A stretch of DNA of 64,000 bases. Origin: Pectobacterium cacticida. Its GTDB lineage: Bacteria > Pseudomonadota > Gammaproteobacteria > Enterobacterales > Enterobacteriaceae. The notes under the pieces were generated by a model, which was not told the DNA's origin, did no database searches, and was given only the letters and a program-made list of their open reading frames with translations. Positions 50,493 through 59,623 of this stretch are shown one piece after another (within the stretch, counting starts at the first letter, position 1; every line of letters begins with the position of its first letter). The position numbers and the translations under genes are program-made. Where the stretch lies: the NCBI RefSeq assembly GCF_036885195.1, contig NZ_CP133656.1:3472001-3536000 (forward strand), given 5' to 3'.

Positions 50493-52421
50493 TTACGCGA
50501 GTGCAAGCACCGTATCCCCTGCCATTAATTGATGCGAAGCGCTTTGACTAAAAATACGGTACTCCTCCGCATTCGTCACCACCATCGGCGTTACCGTGTC
50601 GTAGCCTGCCTGTTGTATGGCAACCAAATCGAACTCTATTAGCAACTGACCTTTCTTCACCGATTCGCCTTCCGCGACGTGCATCTTGTAGTGCTTTCCC
50701 TCCAACTGCACCGTGTCGATACCGATATGAATCAGAATTTCCGCGCCATTTTGCGCAAGGATACCAACAGCATGGCCGCTGGTGAATGTACTCGCAATAA
50801 CACCATCTACCGGAGAATAAAGACGGCCTTCCTGAGGCTGAATGGCAATGCCTTGACCAACAACACCGGAAGAGAACACCTTATCGTCCACGTCGTTGAG
50901 CGAGATCAGTTCGCCTTTTACCGGCGACCCCAGCCGTTCCGCCGTCGCAGGCGCGTCTTTTAGCGGCCGAAACGATAGTGCCGTATTGGCAGACCGATGG
51001 GAGATCGACGCCGTAGGTGTCGCAGACGTTGCTGGTGAATGCGTGGGGGCTGGCGCGTTTTCAGTAGGTAGCGCAGGATCGTCAAACCCTACAATCACCG
51101 TCAGAACAAAACTCGCAACGAAGGCAACCGCACAACCGATGAGGAACCCAGCGAACCCTTCTCCGTAAAAAATCGGCAACGTCAGTAACCCAGGCATCCC
51201 CATAGAAACCGCCGAACTTTTTGCATAGCCGACAATAGCCCCCCCAAAGGCCGCGGCGACAACGGCGCAGATAAACGGTTTCTTTAGTTTCAGCGTAACC
51301 CCATAAACACCGGGTTCCGTAATACCAAATAGCGATGCAATAAAAGTACTGCCCGCCAATGTCTTAAGCTTTTTATCTTTAGTTCGTACCATAACCCCCA
51401 GTAATGCGCCAGACTGGGCAAAGATCGACGGGCTAGAGGCGGCTTTAAGGTAACTGTGTCCCATGACAGAAAGATCGTTAATGAATACGGTCACAAAGCC
51501 CCAATGAACGCCAAATATCACCAAGACCTGCCATGAAGCCGCCATCAGAGCACCCGCAATAATCGGGTTAAATTCATAGATACTGACAAACACCGATGCA
51601 ATGAGTTTACTGGCCGAAATCCCAATCGGCCCGATGGTCATCAGCGTCAGCGGCACCATCAGAACCAACAGGAAGAACGGAGTCAGAATATTGCGCACGC
51701 TTTCGTGAATATGGCGATTCAGGAAACGCTCAAAATACGACATCAGCCACACGCTGAAGATAATTGGAATGACCGAAGCGGTGTATTTCATCATCACGAC
51801 AGGCAGACCGAAGAACGTCACGGGCTGACCAGCATCAAACAGCGCCTGGATCGTTGGGTAAACCAGCGCCCCCGCGATCGATACCGCCACAAAAACATTA
51901 GTTTCGAATTTACGCGCGGCGGTAATCGCCAATAACATCGGTAGAAAATAGAACAGGCTGTCAGATGCCGCATGTAAGATGATATAAGTGCTTTCTTTGG
52001 TACTGAGCCACCCGAGCGCAATCACAATTGCCAGCGCCCCTTTTAGTACCCCGGCCGCCGCCATCGCGCCAAGTAAGGGGGTAAAGATCCCAGCGACCAG
52101 ATCGATCAGTCGCCCCATGGCAGAGGTCGATTGATCGCTTTCCGCGGTCTGGCGTTTCCCGTCGCCCTCCTCCAGCAGTTTGGAGATCGAACCAAAGGCG
52201 CGATACACCTCCGGCACCCGGTTTCCAATCACCACCTGTAATTGTCCTGAGGCATTGACGACCGTAATCACGCCATCCAGCGCCTCAAGCGCAGCCACAT
52301 CCACCTTACCATGATCAACAATCTTAAAGCGCAAGCGCGTTGCACAATGCACCAGAGTGGAAACGTTTGTTTCCCCTCCGACCAACCTCAGAATATTTTC
52401 AGCTAGCACTTTGCTATTCAT
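50493..52421 (-). CDS. Beta-glucoside PTS permease, EIIBCA (BglF/ArbF-like)
   Basis: 642-residue inner-membrane PTS permease importing and phosphorylating beta-glucosides. Domain order is EIIB (Cys26 in STLVHCATRLRFK), EIIC (about 105-470, GIFTPLLGAMAAAGVLKGAL, FGITEPGVYGVTL), a Ser/Thr/Pro/Ala linker and EIIA (His in AEILIHIGIDTVQL). The frame is open to 52529, but ATG 52421 (MNSKVLAENILRLVGGETN) matches the family start and has GGGAAG 6 bases upstream. Its phospho-glucosidase partner is not adjacent; the GH1 gene at 36.6 kb has a matching leader. Confidence 0.93.
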   Translation of the reverse strand: MNSKVLAENILRLVGGETNVSTLVHCATRLRFKIVDHGKVDVAALEALDGVITVVNASGQLQVVIGNRVPEVYRAFGSISKLLEEGDGKRQTAESDQSTSAMGRLIDLVAGIFTPLLGAMAAAGVLKGALAIVIALGWLSTKESTYIILHAASDSLFYFLPMLLAITAARKFETNVFVAVSIAGALVYPTIQALFDAGQPVTFFGLPVVMMKYTASVIPIIFSVWLMSYFERFLNRHIHESVRNILTPFFLLVLMVPLTLMTIGPIGISASKLIASVFVSIYEFNPIIAGALMAASWQVLVIFGVHWGFVTVFINDLSVMGHSYLKAASSPSIFAQSGALLGVMVRTKDKKLKTLAGSTFIASLFGITEPGVYGVTLKLKKPFICAVVAAAFGGAIVGYAKSSAVSMGMPGLLTLPIFYGEGFAGFLIGCAVAFVASFVLTVIVGFDDPALPTENAPAPTHSPATSATPTASISHRSANTALSFRPLKDAPATAERLGSPVKGELISLNDVDDKVFSSGVVGQGIAIQPQEGRLYSPVDGVIASTFTSGHAVGILAQNGAEILIHIGIDTVQLEGKHYKMHVAEGESVKKGQLLIEFDLVAIQQAGYDTVTPMVVTNAEEYRIFSQSASHQLMAGDTVLALA

Positions 52422-52505
52422 AATGACTTCCCGTTTCGTCAATGGCTGCAATGACCTAATACACGTCGTCTCGCTTGTTGCCCGCTGGCCAGCTGGAAAA
52501 TAAGC

Positions 52506-52558
52506 AAAAAAAAACCTGGATAAAGCCACGTGCTAGATACGTGGCTTTATCCAGGTTT
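52506..52558 (-). terminator. Leader terminator before the BglF-like PTS gene
   Basis: A perfect 20-bp stem (52512-52531 with 52539-52558, 7-base loop) followed on the minus strand by nine T residues. It lies 85 bases upstream of the PTS start and begins with the last bases of the antiterminator element. Confidence 0.93.
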
Positions 52559-52583
52559 CGCCCAGATATTTCTGGTGACGTCC
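52554..52583 (-). promoter_or_regulatory. BglG/LicT-type RNA antiterminator (RAT) element of the PTS gene
   Basis: On the minus strand the element begins GGACGTCACC and ends GGGCGAAACC, with a central CCAGA/TCTGG pairing. It shares the end blocks GGACGT-ACC and GGGCGAAAC with the element before the GH1 gene at 36447. Its 3' end overlaps the terminator stem. Confidence 0.85.
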
Positions 52584-52636
52584 TTTCTTATTTTCTAACA
52601 AGTTCAGACGGAGAAAGCTATCGCTACGTTTTATTC

Positions 52637-52652
52637 TGTGAAAAAAGTCACT
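52637..52652 (-). promoter_or_regulatory. CRP site of the BglF-like PTS gene
   Basis: TGTGA-AAAAAG-TCACT matches nine of ten CRP consensus positions. Its centre (52644.5) lies exactly 61.5 bases before the first base of the RAT element (52583), the same distance as at the GH1 gene. A weak -10 (TAGAAA, 52597-52592) fits between. The remaining sequence to 52857 shows no gene. Confidence 0.75.
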
Positions 52653-52857
52653 AAATTTTTATCCGTTTAGCGACATTGCCTATGCGATAGCGGCATAAAC
52701 ATGGCATGCAGAATGACGAACCACTCCGCTCGACAAACGTTGACTCCACATTTACGCAGAAAGTGGAGACGGAAGACATTGGGTAAGAAAACCGGCGAAT
52801 TACGGCTATACGGCATTACACCTGATTAAATTATTACTCCGGATTAAATAAGGAAAT

Positions 52858-53142
52858 TTACCGGAGTGAACGCTTAAATGCCGCAGCCTCGTGCGCTAAC
52901 ACATCAAGTTGAGCATATATGACCCTGATGGTCTGCAACAAAGGATTCTGCGCAGGTGAACCGTCCAGCGCACTCAATTGCGCAGAAAGCCGTTCAATCT
53001 GGGTACACAGGTAAGCGTCGCGTTCCTTTGCCTGAAGCAACTGCTGTTGGAGGACCCGATGTTCCTGCTGTTGACGCTGAATGCTTTGCTCCAACGCCTC
53101 GAGCGCGCTATCCAATCGACATTTCCATTCTTCCACCCGCAT
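52858..53142 (-). CDS. Small coiled-coil protein, unknown
   Basis: 94-residue protein not recognised with confidence. It is almost entirely helical: a Gln-rich coiled coil (about 5-58, SIQRQQQEHRVLQQQLLQ and CTQIERLSAQL), then a Pro-containing turn and a second helix ending EAAAFKRSLR. It has no signal peptide or membrane segment. AAAGG lies 7 bases before the ATG, supporting translation. Its orientation and proximity to rlmG (219 bases downstream of that start direction) do not reveal a role. It could be a replication- or cell-structure-associated small protein, but that is only a guess. Confidence 0.65.
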   Translation of the reverse strand: MRVEEWKCRLDSALEALEQSIQRQQQEHRVLQQQLLQAKERDAYLCTQIERLSAQLSALDGSPAQNPLLQTIRVIYAQLDVLAHEAAAFKRSLR

Positions 53143-53361
53143 AACGACACCTTTGCTCGATAAACCCGCGGATTATAATGTCACACGCCCCCGACAACAA
53201 ACACGTTCAAAGACGCTCCGATGGCTACCTGCCAATTCCCCTCTGATTTGCCATGATATAGGCCACCCTAAAAACACCGGTATTTTACCGCCGGAGGAAA
53301 CACATCGTACATCAAGCCAGCTAACTGGAAACGGGAAGACGTCTTGATACTCTGCTTATCG

Positions 53362-54498
53362 TCACCGCGCCGGCGTTTTGATCGCGCGTAGCACGACAAA
53401 CTTGGTGTTGCTGGCGAGGGTTTCCACGTTACCGAAGAGACGCTTCAGTTTATGGAAGTAACTCAGGTGACGATTACCTACAATGCGCAATTCTCCGCCA
53501 GGCTGAAGGCAACGACGGGCATCCATAAACATCTGCCAGGCGATTTCATCGGTCACGGCCTGTAGCTGATGAAAGGGCGGATTACACAGCACCGCCTGCA
53601 ATGTATCGCGTCCTACGCGTGACAGCCCGTGGTTCACCACGAAGCTACAACGATCTATATCCTGTGGGCGGTTGGTTGCAACGTTCATCTGGCTTGATGC
53701 CACCGCCATATACGATTCATCAAAGAAACCGACGGTAGCGTCCGGATTAGCGTCCAGCGCCGCCAAGCCAATCACCCCATTGCCGCAGCCGAGATCGATA
53801 ATTTTACCGTCCAGGCGCGCGGGCAAATGCTGCATAAAGAAACGCGCACCGATATCCAACCCATTACGTGAAAATACATTGGCATGATTGTGGATGCGAT
53901 AACCGTAGCCTTCTAACGACCACTCGTTAATAAGTGATTGCTCACTCACATTCCGCTCCGCCCATTGGCAGTGAACCAGTCGCGCCTTTTTCCAGGCCAG
54001 CGAGGTTGTGGTCGGCCCCATCACACGCTCAAACAATTGCAGAGTGGAGGTATGAATATCACGCGCTTTCGCTCCGGCAATAATCCGTGTTTGCGGCGTG
54101 ACGACCTTACGTAACATTCTCAACTGGTGTTCCAACAACGCCATCGTTTTGGGAATTTTCATTACCACCAGCGTAGGCGCATCGGGCAGATCCGCCAGGC
54201 TATCCAATAGCGTTACCGCATCGGGGGCATAACCGTTCAGTTCCAGATTATGTCGCGTCGCCAGTTGGCTGAGATAGGAGTCGCTGACACTAACGGGCGA
54301 TTGCGCCTGCAAGCCGCACGCCAGTGCGCCGAAGGTATCATTGAAAATCAGGCACGGCCCCGGTGCGATGTCTAGCGTAGCCAGCTCCCGTAGTAGGTAC
54401 TCATCGGCGGCATCCCATGCCTGTAGCGCCGAGGTTTCGTCGACCTGAGGGTAACGTACCAACGTCAGGACGCGTGTTTCCAATTCCAGTTGGCTCAT
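53362..54498 (-). CDS. rlmG: RlmG, 23S rRNA (guanine-1835-N2)-methyltransferase
   Basis: 378-residue two-domain methyltransferase modifying G1835 of 23S rRNA. The N-terminal half is a degenerate methyltransferase-like domain. The C-terminal half has the SAM motif IIDLGCGNGVIGLAAL and the catalytic NPPF (AVLCNPPFHQL), typical of the RsmC/RlmG group. The closing LKRLFGNVETLASNTKFVVLRA is family-typical. It is divergent from alx, as ygjO and alx are neighbours in E. coli. Confidence 0.96.
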   Translation of the reverse strand: MSQLELETRVLTLVRYPQVDETSALQAWDAADEYLLRELATLDIAPGPCLIFNDTFGALACGLQAQSPVSVSDSYLSQLATRHNLELNGYAPDAVTLLDSLADLPDAPTLVVMKIPKTMALLEHQLRMLRKVVTPQTRIIAGAKARDIHTSTLQLFERVMGPTTTSLAWKKARLVHCQWAERNVSEQSLINEWSLEGYGYRIHNHANVFSRNGLDIGARFFMQHLPARLDGKIIDLGCGNGVIGLAALDANPDATVGFFDESYMAVASSQMNVATNRPQDIDRCSFVVNHGLSRVGRDTLQAVLCNPPFHQLQAVTDEIAWQMFMDARRCLQPGGELRIVGNRHLSYFHKLKRLFGNVETLASNTKFVVLRAIKTPAR

Positions 54499-54700
54499 TG
54501 GCCTCTCCTGTATTATAAAATTTGCGCTGTTTATCCCTTAAATTACCGCGTCAGTAAATGCTTTTCGCCACCAACCGTTCGTCTACAACAGAAAAAACGG
54601 ATCCAAACAGATATGGCGGTTCCGGGCAATACCATGGAATGCAGCAAAAGACGCCGATATTCATTTGACCATGAATACCTTTTCACCTATCTTCTGTCAG

Positions 54701-54905
54701 GCAAAGGGGAGTAACTTTTCCGCCAGCTAATCGTCATTACGATGCGTACCGCATCCGGTTACTGGGCAGCGTTGATGAAATAGCATCATTCCTAATGAAA
54801 CAGCTTCATTAGCGTTGTAAGTGAGACCTTGCCGGAAGAAGGCGAGGTGCATTTGCAGCGTTAATCACAAACGGCCAACGTCCTTCCGATGTTGGCCTTT
54901 TTGTT
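54701..54905 (+). ncRNA. yybP-ykoY (Mn2+) riboswitch and terminator upstream of alx
   Basis: The alx leader contains the conserved blocks of the yybP-ykoY/PRE element: GCAAAGGGGAGTAAC at 54701 onward and GTGAGACCTTGCC...GGCGAGGTGC at about 54820-54850. It ends in a terminator stem GGCCAAC / GTTGGCC followed by TTTTTG (54873-54905), 20 bases before the alx start. In E. coli this RNA raises alx expression at high pH or manganese. Confidence 0.9.
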
Positions 54906-54924
54906 TCTTTTTAAGGATACCGCT

Positions 54925-55878
54925 ATGCACTCTATCGGCACGCCCTGGTTGTGGGGCAGCTTCGCTGCCATTGTTATCGTGATGCTGACCATCGATCTGC
55001 TCTATCAAGGGCGCAAAGGCGCGATGGTCATGACGTTCAAACAGGCCGCGGTCTGGTCTATCATCTGGGTGACGCTCACGCTACTGTTTAACGCCGGCTT
55101 TTGGTGGTATCTGGATGGCGCGATGGGCCGCGAGGTTGCCAACACTCAAGCGCTGGCGTTCCTGACCGGTTATTTGATTGAGAAAGCCCTTGCCGTTGAT
55201 AACGTCTTTGTCTGGCTGATGCTATTCGGCTATTTTGCCGTCCCCCCACAATATCAACGTCGCGTGCTAATTTATGGCGTATTAGGCGCTATCGTGCTGA
55301 GAACGTTGATGGTATTTGGCGGTAGCTGGCTGGTCACGCAGTTCCAGTGGGTGCTCTATGTATTCGGCGCATTTCTACTGTTTACCGGCCTGAAAATGGC
55401 TCTGGCGAAAGAGGAAGACGAAAATGTCGGCGACAAACCGCTGGTGCGCTGGCTACGTAACCATCTGCGGATGACGGATCGCATTGAAGATGAGAAATTC
55501 TTCGTCCGTCGTAACGGCATCCTGTATGCCACACCGCTGTTTCTGGTGCTGATTATGGTTGAAATCAGCGATGTTATTTTCGCGGTAGACAGCATCCCGG
55601 CGATTTTCGCCGTCACCACCGATCCTTTTATCGTTCTGACGTCAAACCTGTTCGCCATCCTCGGCCTGCGGGCAATGTTCTTCCTGCTGGCTGGCGTGGC
55701 CGAGCGCTTCTCACTGTTGAAATACGGGCTGGCGGTTATTCTGGTGTTCATTGGTGCCAAGATGATGCTGATCGAGATTTTCCATATTCCGGTGGCTATC
55801 TCTCTGGGGGTTGTCGTCGGCATTCTGGCGATCACCATGCTGATTAATATTTGGCTGAACAACCGCGCCGCGCGTTAA
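54925..55878 (+). CDS. alx: Alx, TerC-family membrane protein
   Basis: 317-residue inner-membrane protein of the TerC/Alx family, implicated in manganese export at alkaline pH. It has about nine hydrophobic segments, with acidic residues in the membrane (EKALAVDNVFVW and MVEISDVIFAVDSIPAIFA) as expected for metal passage. The frame is open to 54889, but ATG 54925 follows AAGGATACCGCT and is just downstream of the riboswitch terminator, so translation from 54889 would start inside the terminator. Confidence 0.95.
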   Translation: MHSIGTPWLWGSFAAIVIVMLTIDLLYQGRKGAMVMTFKQAAVWSIIWVTLTLLFNAGFWWYLDGAMGREVANTQALAFLTGYLIEKALAVDNVFVWLMLFGYFAVPPQYQRRVLIYGVLGAIVLRTLMVFGGSWLVTQFQWVLYVFGAFLLFTGLKMALAKEEDENVGDKPLVRWLRNHLRMTDRIEDEKFFVRRNGILYATPLFLVLIMVEISDVIFAVDSIPAIFAVTTDPFIVLTSNLFAILGLRAMFFLLAGVAERFSLLKYGLAVILVFIGAKMMLIEIFHIPVAISLGVVVGILAITMLINIWLNNRAAR

Positions 55879-56140
55879 TTTCCCTCCTCGCCGTACCTGA
55901 TTAGGGTACGGCAATAGCGGGATTAGCCTACTTTTTCTGCGCGTCATCACCCGCAAATTGCGGCGATGCGAAATCGACGCTTAGTCGTAAAAATGACATC
56001 ATCGCTTTCCTCAAAAACAAATATTCATATACTGATACGCGCAAGCACATCTCGTAACGGAAAAAAGGCCCCGACATAGGTCAAAGGTGTCTGATCCTGA
56101 CTTATAACTACATTAGCGGAACGGTTATCCCGTCAAAAAT

Positions 56141-57376
56141 ATGGCAACTCAACATTCTCGTCTTTTGCAGTACTTTATGCATGGAAGCCTGGTTAAACAG
56201 ATTCTTCTGGGGCTTTTCGCCGGTATTATTTTGGCCTCTCTGTCTACGCAGGCCGCATTAGCAGCCGGTTTATTGGGAACGCTATTCGTCGGCGCGTTGA
56301 AAGCGGTCGCTCCCGTTCTGGTGTTGGTGCTGGTAATGGCGTCTATCGCTAACCATCAGCAAGGGCAGAAAACCAATATCCGTCCGATTTTGTTCCTCTA
56401 CCTCATCGGCACCTTCTCTGCGGCGTTGATTGCGGTAGTACTCAGTGTCCTCTTCCCTTCTACGCTGGCACTTAACGCGCATGCCACCGACATCACGCCA
56501 CCGTCAGGCATTGTCGAGGTATTGGAAGGCCTGCTGATGAGCATCATCGCTAACCCGATTCACGCGTTGCTGAATGCTAATTACATTGGCATTCTGGTCT
56601 GGGCCGTAGGGCTGGGCATGGCCTTCCGCCACGGTTCGGACAGCACAAAGAGCATGATCAACGATGCGTCTAATGCAGTTACTCTGATTGTACGCGTGGT
56701 GATCCGCTTCGCACCGCTGGGGATTTTCGGTCTGGTGGCATCTACGCTAGCAAAAACCGGTTTCGGCGCGCTGTGGGGATACGCGCATTTGCTAATGGTG
56801 CTAATCGGCGGCATGCTGATGGTAGCATTGGTAGTCAATCCGCTAATTGTATTCTCGAAGATCCGACGTAACCCGTATCCATTGGTACTGCGCTGTCTGC
56901 GCGAAAGTGGCGTGACGGCGTTCTTTACCCGCAGTTCCGCTGCCAATATTCCGGTCAATATGGAGCTATGCCGCAAGCTGAATCTGGATGAAGACACCTA
57001 TTCTGTTGCCATCCCACTCGGCGCCACCATCAATATGGCTGGCGCAGCAATTACCATCACCGTACTGACGCTAGCCGCTGCGCATACATTAGGTATTCCG
57101 ATTGATGTACCGACCGCGCTGCTGCTCAGCATTGTGGCATCGCTGTGTGCCTGTGGCGCATCGGGCGTGGCGGGGGGATCGTTACTACTGATTCCGCTGG
57201 CATGTAGTATGTTTGGTATTTCTAACGATATCGCCATGCAAGTGGTCGCGGTAGGCTTTATCATCGGAGTGTTGCAGGATTCCGCCGAAACCGCGGTAAA
57301 CTCATCGACGGATGTCATGTTTATCGCCGCCGTGTGTCATGCAGAGGATGCCAAACTGGCTGAAAAGAGCGCTTAA
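56141..57376 (+). CDS. sstT: SstT, Na+/serine-threonine symporter
   Basis: 411-residue sodium:dicarboxylate-symporter-family protein importing serine and threonine. Hallmarks include the re-entrant loop FFTRSSAANIPVNMELC, the sodium motif PLGATINMAGAAI and the late CGASGVAGGSLLLIP. About eight membrane segments plus two hairpins. It stands alone, 262 bases after alx, in the conserved alx-sstT-ygjV order. Confidence 0.97.
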   Translation: MATQHSRLLQYFMHGSLVKQILLGLFAGIILASLSTQAALAAGLLGTLFVGALKAVAPVLVLVLVMASIANHQQGQKTNIRPILFLYLIGTFSAALIAVVLSVLFPSTLALNAHATDITPPSGIVEVLEGLLMSIIANPIHALLNANYIGILVWAVGLGMAFRHGSDSTKSMINDASNAVTLIVRVVIRFAPLGIFGLVASTLAKTGFGALWGYAHLLMVLIGGMLMVALVVNPLIVFSKIRRNPYPLVLRCLRESGVTAFFTRSSAANIPVNMELCRKLNLDEDTYSVAIPLGATINMAGAAITITVLTLAAAHTLGIPIDVPTALLLSIVASLCACGASGVAGGSLLLIPLACSMFGISNDIAMQVVAVGFIIGVLQDSAETAVNSSTDVMFIAAVCHAEDAKLAEKSA

Positions 57377-57497
57377 ATCTGCTGTAACCCGAAGTTTTTC
57401 CCTTAAGCTGTCTCTTAGTCACCTTTATTATGCAGACGCAGAGACAGTTTCGTGCACCCTATATTGCTATTTCATATAGCCCATAGCATTCACGCCA

Positions 57498-58028
57498 TTA
57501 CGCTCTCTTTTCGGCGCTGAAGGGGTCGATGCCGCGCCGCTGCATGCGCCAGAAGCGAATGATATTAAAGCCGTTCATTAGCAGGAAGCTGCCTTCGATC
57601 AGCGATCCGCCAATCGACCCTAGCCAGATGTTATGAGCGACCCAGCAGGCGGTTGAGCACCACATCACACAACGCGTCGTTAGCCCAGAAGTACGAAATA
57701 GCGCCCAGGTACTGGCAACGGTGCCGACTATCGGCAGCAATTCCATCGCATGGTGCATGCCCGATAAACCAAAGAACAGCGTCAGCGCAATAAACACAAA
57801 CATCACAAGAATATTATGTGTTTTCAGCGAGATGAGTGTTCTCGCCGAATTCAATAAGGCGCTGGCGCCTGCCGCATTGGCCCCCATTAGGAAGAAATGT
57901 AACCCAATGACGGCGCTGTATGCCGAGAGCTGTATTTTGAATTTTTGGTCGTTACGGTTAAAGAACATGGTAATGCCGACCAGAAACGCCAGCACACCAA
58001 CAGACTGGGCAATCCAATACTGTGTCAT
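57498..58028 (-). CDS. ygjV: YgjV, inner-membrane protein
   Basis: 176-residue membrane protein with about five to six hydrophobic segments (YWIAQSVGVLAFLVGITMFF, LHFFLMGANAAGASAL, ILVMFVFIALTLFFGL). It matches E. coli YgjV, whose function is unknown. The frame is open to 58070, but ATG 58028 with AGGG 3 bases upstream is the family start. A terminator lies directly upstream of it, so it is not simply co-transcribed with uxaA. Confidence 0.92.
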   Translation of the reverse strand: MTQYWIAQSVGVLAFLVGITMFFNRNDQKFKIQLSAYSAVIGLHFFLMGANAAGASALLNSARTLISLKTHNILVMFVFIALTLFFGLSGMHHAMELLPIVGTVASTWALFRTSGLTTRCVMWCSTACWVAHNIWLGSIGGSLIEGSFLLMNGFNIIRFWRMQRRGIDPFSAEKRA

Positions 58029-58054
58029 GATCCCTGCCTCTATAAAATTAAAGC

Positions 58055-58090
58055 GAAAAAACGGCGTCATTAAAAATGAAACGCCGTTTT
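58055..58090 (-). terminator. Terminator after uxaA
   Basis: On the minus strand AAAACGGCGT pairs with ACGCCGTTTT around a 13-base loop, and the T-run extends to six. It lies between the uxaA stop and the ygjV start. Confidence 0.85.
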
Positions 58091-58113
58091 ATTTTAGTTG
58101 GAATGAGCGAAAC

Positions 58114-59604
58114 TTACAATGTCACACCACTCTTAAAGATCGCTAATTCACGGAAGTCATTAATCTCATTTTTGGTCTGTTTACCGTTAACAATCTCGAC
58201 AATCAGATCGACAAACTGGCTTAACAGCGCTTCCATTGGCATCCCGTGAATCAGACGCCCGGCATCGAAATCAATCCAGTGCGGTTTCTTCTTCGCTAGC
58301 TCGCTGTTGGTCGCCAATTTTACCGTCGGCACAAACCCGCCATAGGGTGTACCACGCCCAGTACTAAACAGTACCATGTGGCAACCGGCCCCCGCCAGCG
58401 CGCTGGTGGCAACCGCATCATTCCCCGGTGCGCTAAGCAGGTTAAGCCCCGGCGTGTGTAAGCGCTCACCATATTTCAGCACGTCCACTACCTTACTCTG
58501 CCCCGCTTTTTGCGTACAGCCTAATGATTTTTCTTCCAGCGTGGTGATCCCGCCGGCTTTGTTGCCCGGTGAGGGGTTCTCATATATCGGCTGATTGTGC
58601 GCAATGAAGTACTGTTTAAAGTCATTCACCATGTGCACCGTTTTTTCAAACGTGGCTTCATCACGACAGCGACTCATCAGAATTCGCTCCGCTCCAAACA
58701 TTTCAGGGACTTCAGTCAGCACCGTAGTGCCGCCGTTAGCGATCAGATAGTCAGAGAAACGACCTAACAATGGGTTGGCTGTAATACCGGATAACCCATC
58801 AGAACCACCACATTCCAAACCAAATTTCAGTTCGCTTAGCTTACCCGGCTCACGTTTATCATGGCGCATCGCCTCATAAAGCATATGCAACCGCTCCAGG
58901 CCCGCTTCGATTTCATCGTCCTGCTGCTGGCACACCATGAACATCACACGGTCAGAATCTACTTCACCCAATGTACTGCGGAACGCATCAACTTGATTGT
59001 TTTCACACCCCAGCCCAATCACCAGCACGGCCCCGGCATTCGGGTGCCGTACCATGTTTTGCAACATGGTGCGCGTGTTTTCGTGATCCTGACCAAGCTG
59101 TGAACAGCCAAACGTATGGCTAAACAGATAAACGCCATCGATTCCCTCTGCATCATGTGTTTCTTTCAGGAAACGCTGCTGGATCTGGCGCGCAATCCCA
59201 TTCACACAGCCGACGGTGGGCAGAATCCACAGTTCGTTACGAACGCCTACGTCGCCATTTTTACGCCGATAGAGCTGTACGTCCCGATCGCCCATTTGTG
59301 GCGGCAGATCGATAAACTCAGGCTGATACTGATACTCATCCAGATCGCTGAGATTGGTCTTCGCATTCTGAGAGTGGATATGTTCTCCGGGAGCAATAGC
59401 GACCAGCGCATGGCCAATCGGCAGGCCATACTTGATAATCATGTCACCGGGTGCGATGTTTTTCAGCGCGAACTTATGCCCGCGCACGACAGGTTGCTGA
59501 AGTGTCACCGTATGGCTATCCACCGACACCGTTTCGCCTTGCTCAATATCACGCAAGGCGACAGCCACATTGTCCAGAGAATGAATTTTTATAATACTTT
59601 GCAT
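58114..59604 (-). CDS. uxaA: UxaA, altronate dehydratase
   Basis: Converts D-altronate to 2-keto-3-deoxygluconate, the last step before the KDG pathway shared with pectin breakdown. 496 residues with an N-terminal SAF domain (DNVAVALRDIEQGETV, about 1-95) and the UxaA catalytic domain (GYPRTDGRVGVRNELWILPTVGC-like segment, FSHTFGCSQLGQDHENTRTML, LECGGSDGLSGITANPLLG). It lies 19 bases downstream of uxaB on the same strand. Confidence 0.97.
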   Translation of the reverse strand: MQSIIKIHSLDNVAVALRDIEQGETVSVDSHTVTLQQPVVRGHKFALKNIAPGDMIIKYGLPIGHALVAIAPGEHIHSQNAKTNLSDLDEYQYQPEFIDLPPQMGDRDVQLYRRKNGDVGVRNELWILPTVGCVNGIARQIQQRFLKETHDAEGIDGVYLFSHTFGCSQLGQDHENTRTMLQNMVRHPNAGAVLVIGLGCENNQVDAFRSTLGEVDSDRVMFMVCQQQDDEIEAGLERLHMLYEAMRHDKREPGKLSELKFGLECGGSDGLSGITANPLLGRFSDYLIANGGTTVLTEVPEMFGAERILMSRCRDEATFEKTVHMVNDFKQYFIAHNQPIYENPSPGNKAGGITTLEEKSLGCTQKAGQSKVVDVLKYGERLHTPGLNLLSAPGNDAVATSALAGAGCHMVLFSTGRGTPYGGFVPTVKLATNSELAKKKPHWIDFDAGRLIHGMPMEALLSQFVDLIVEIVNGKQTKNEINDFRELAIFKSGVTL

Positions 59605-59623
59605 GGATAACCCTTCTTGCTAA

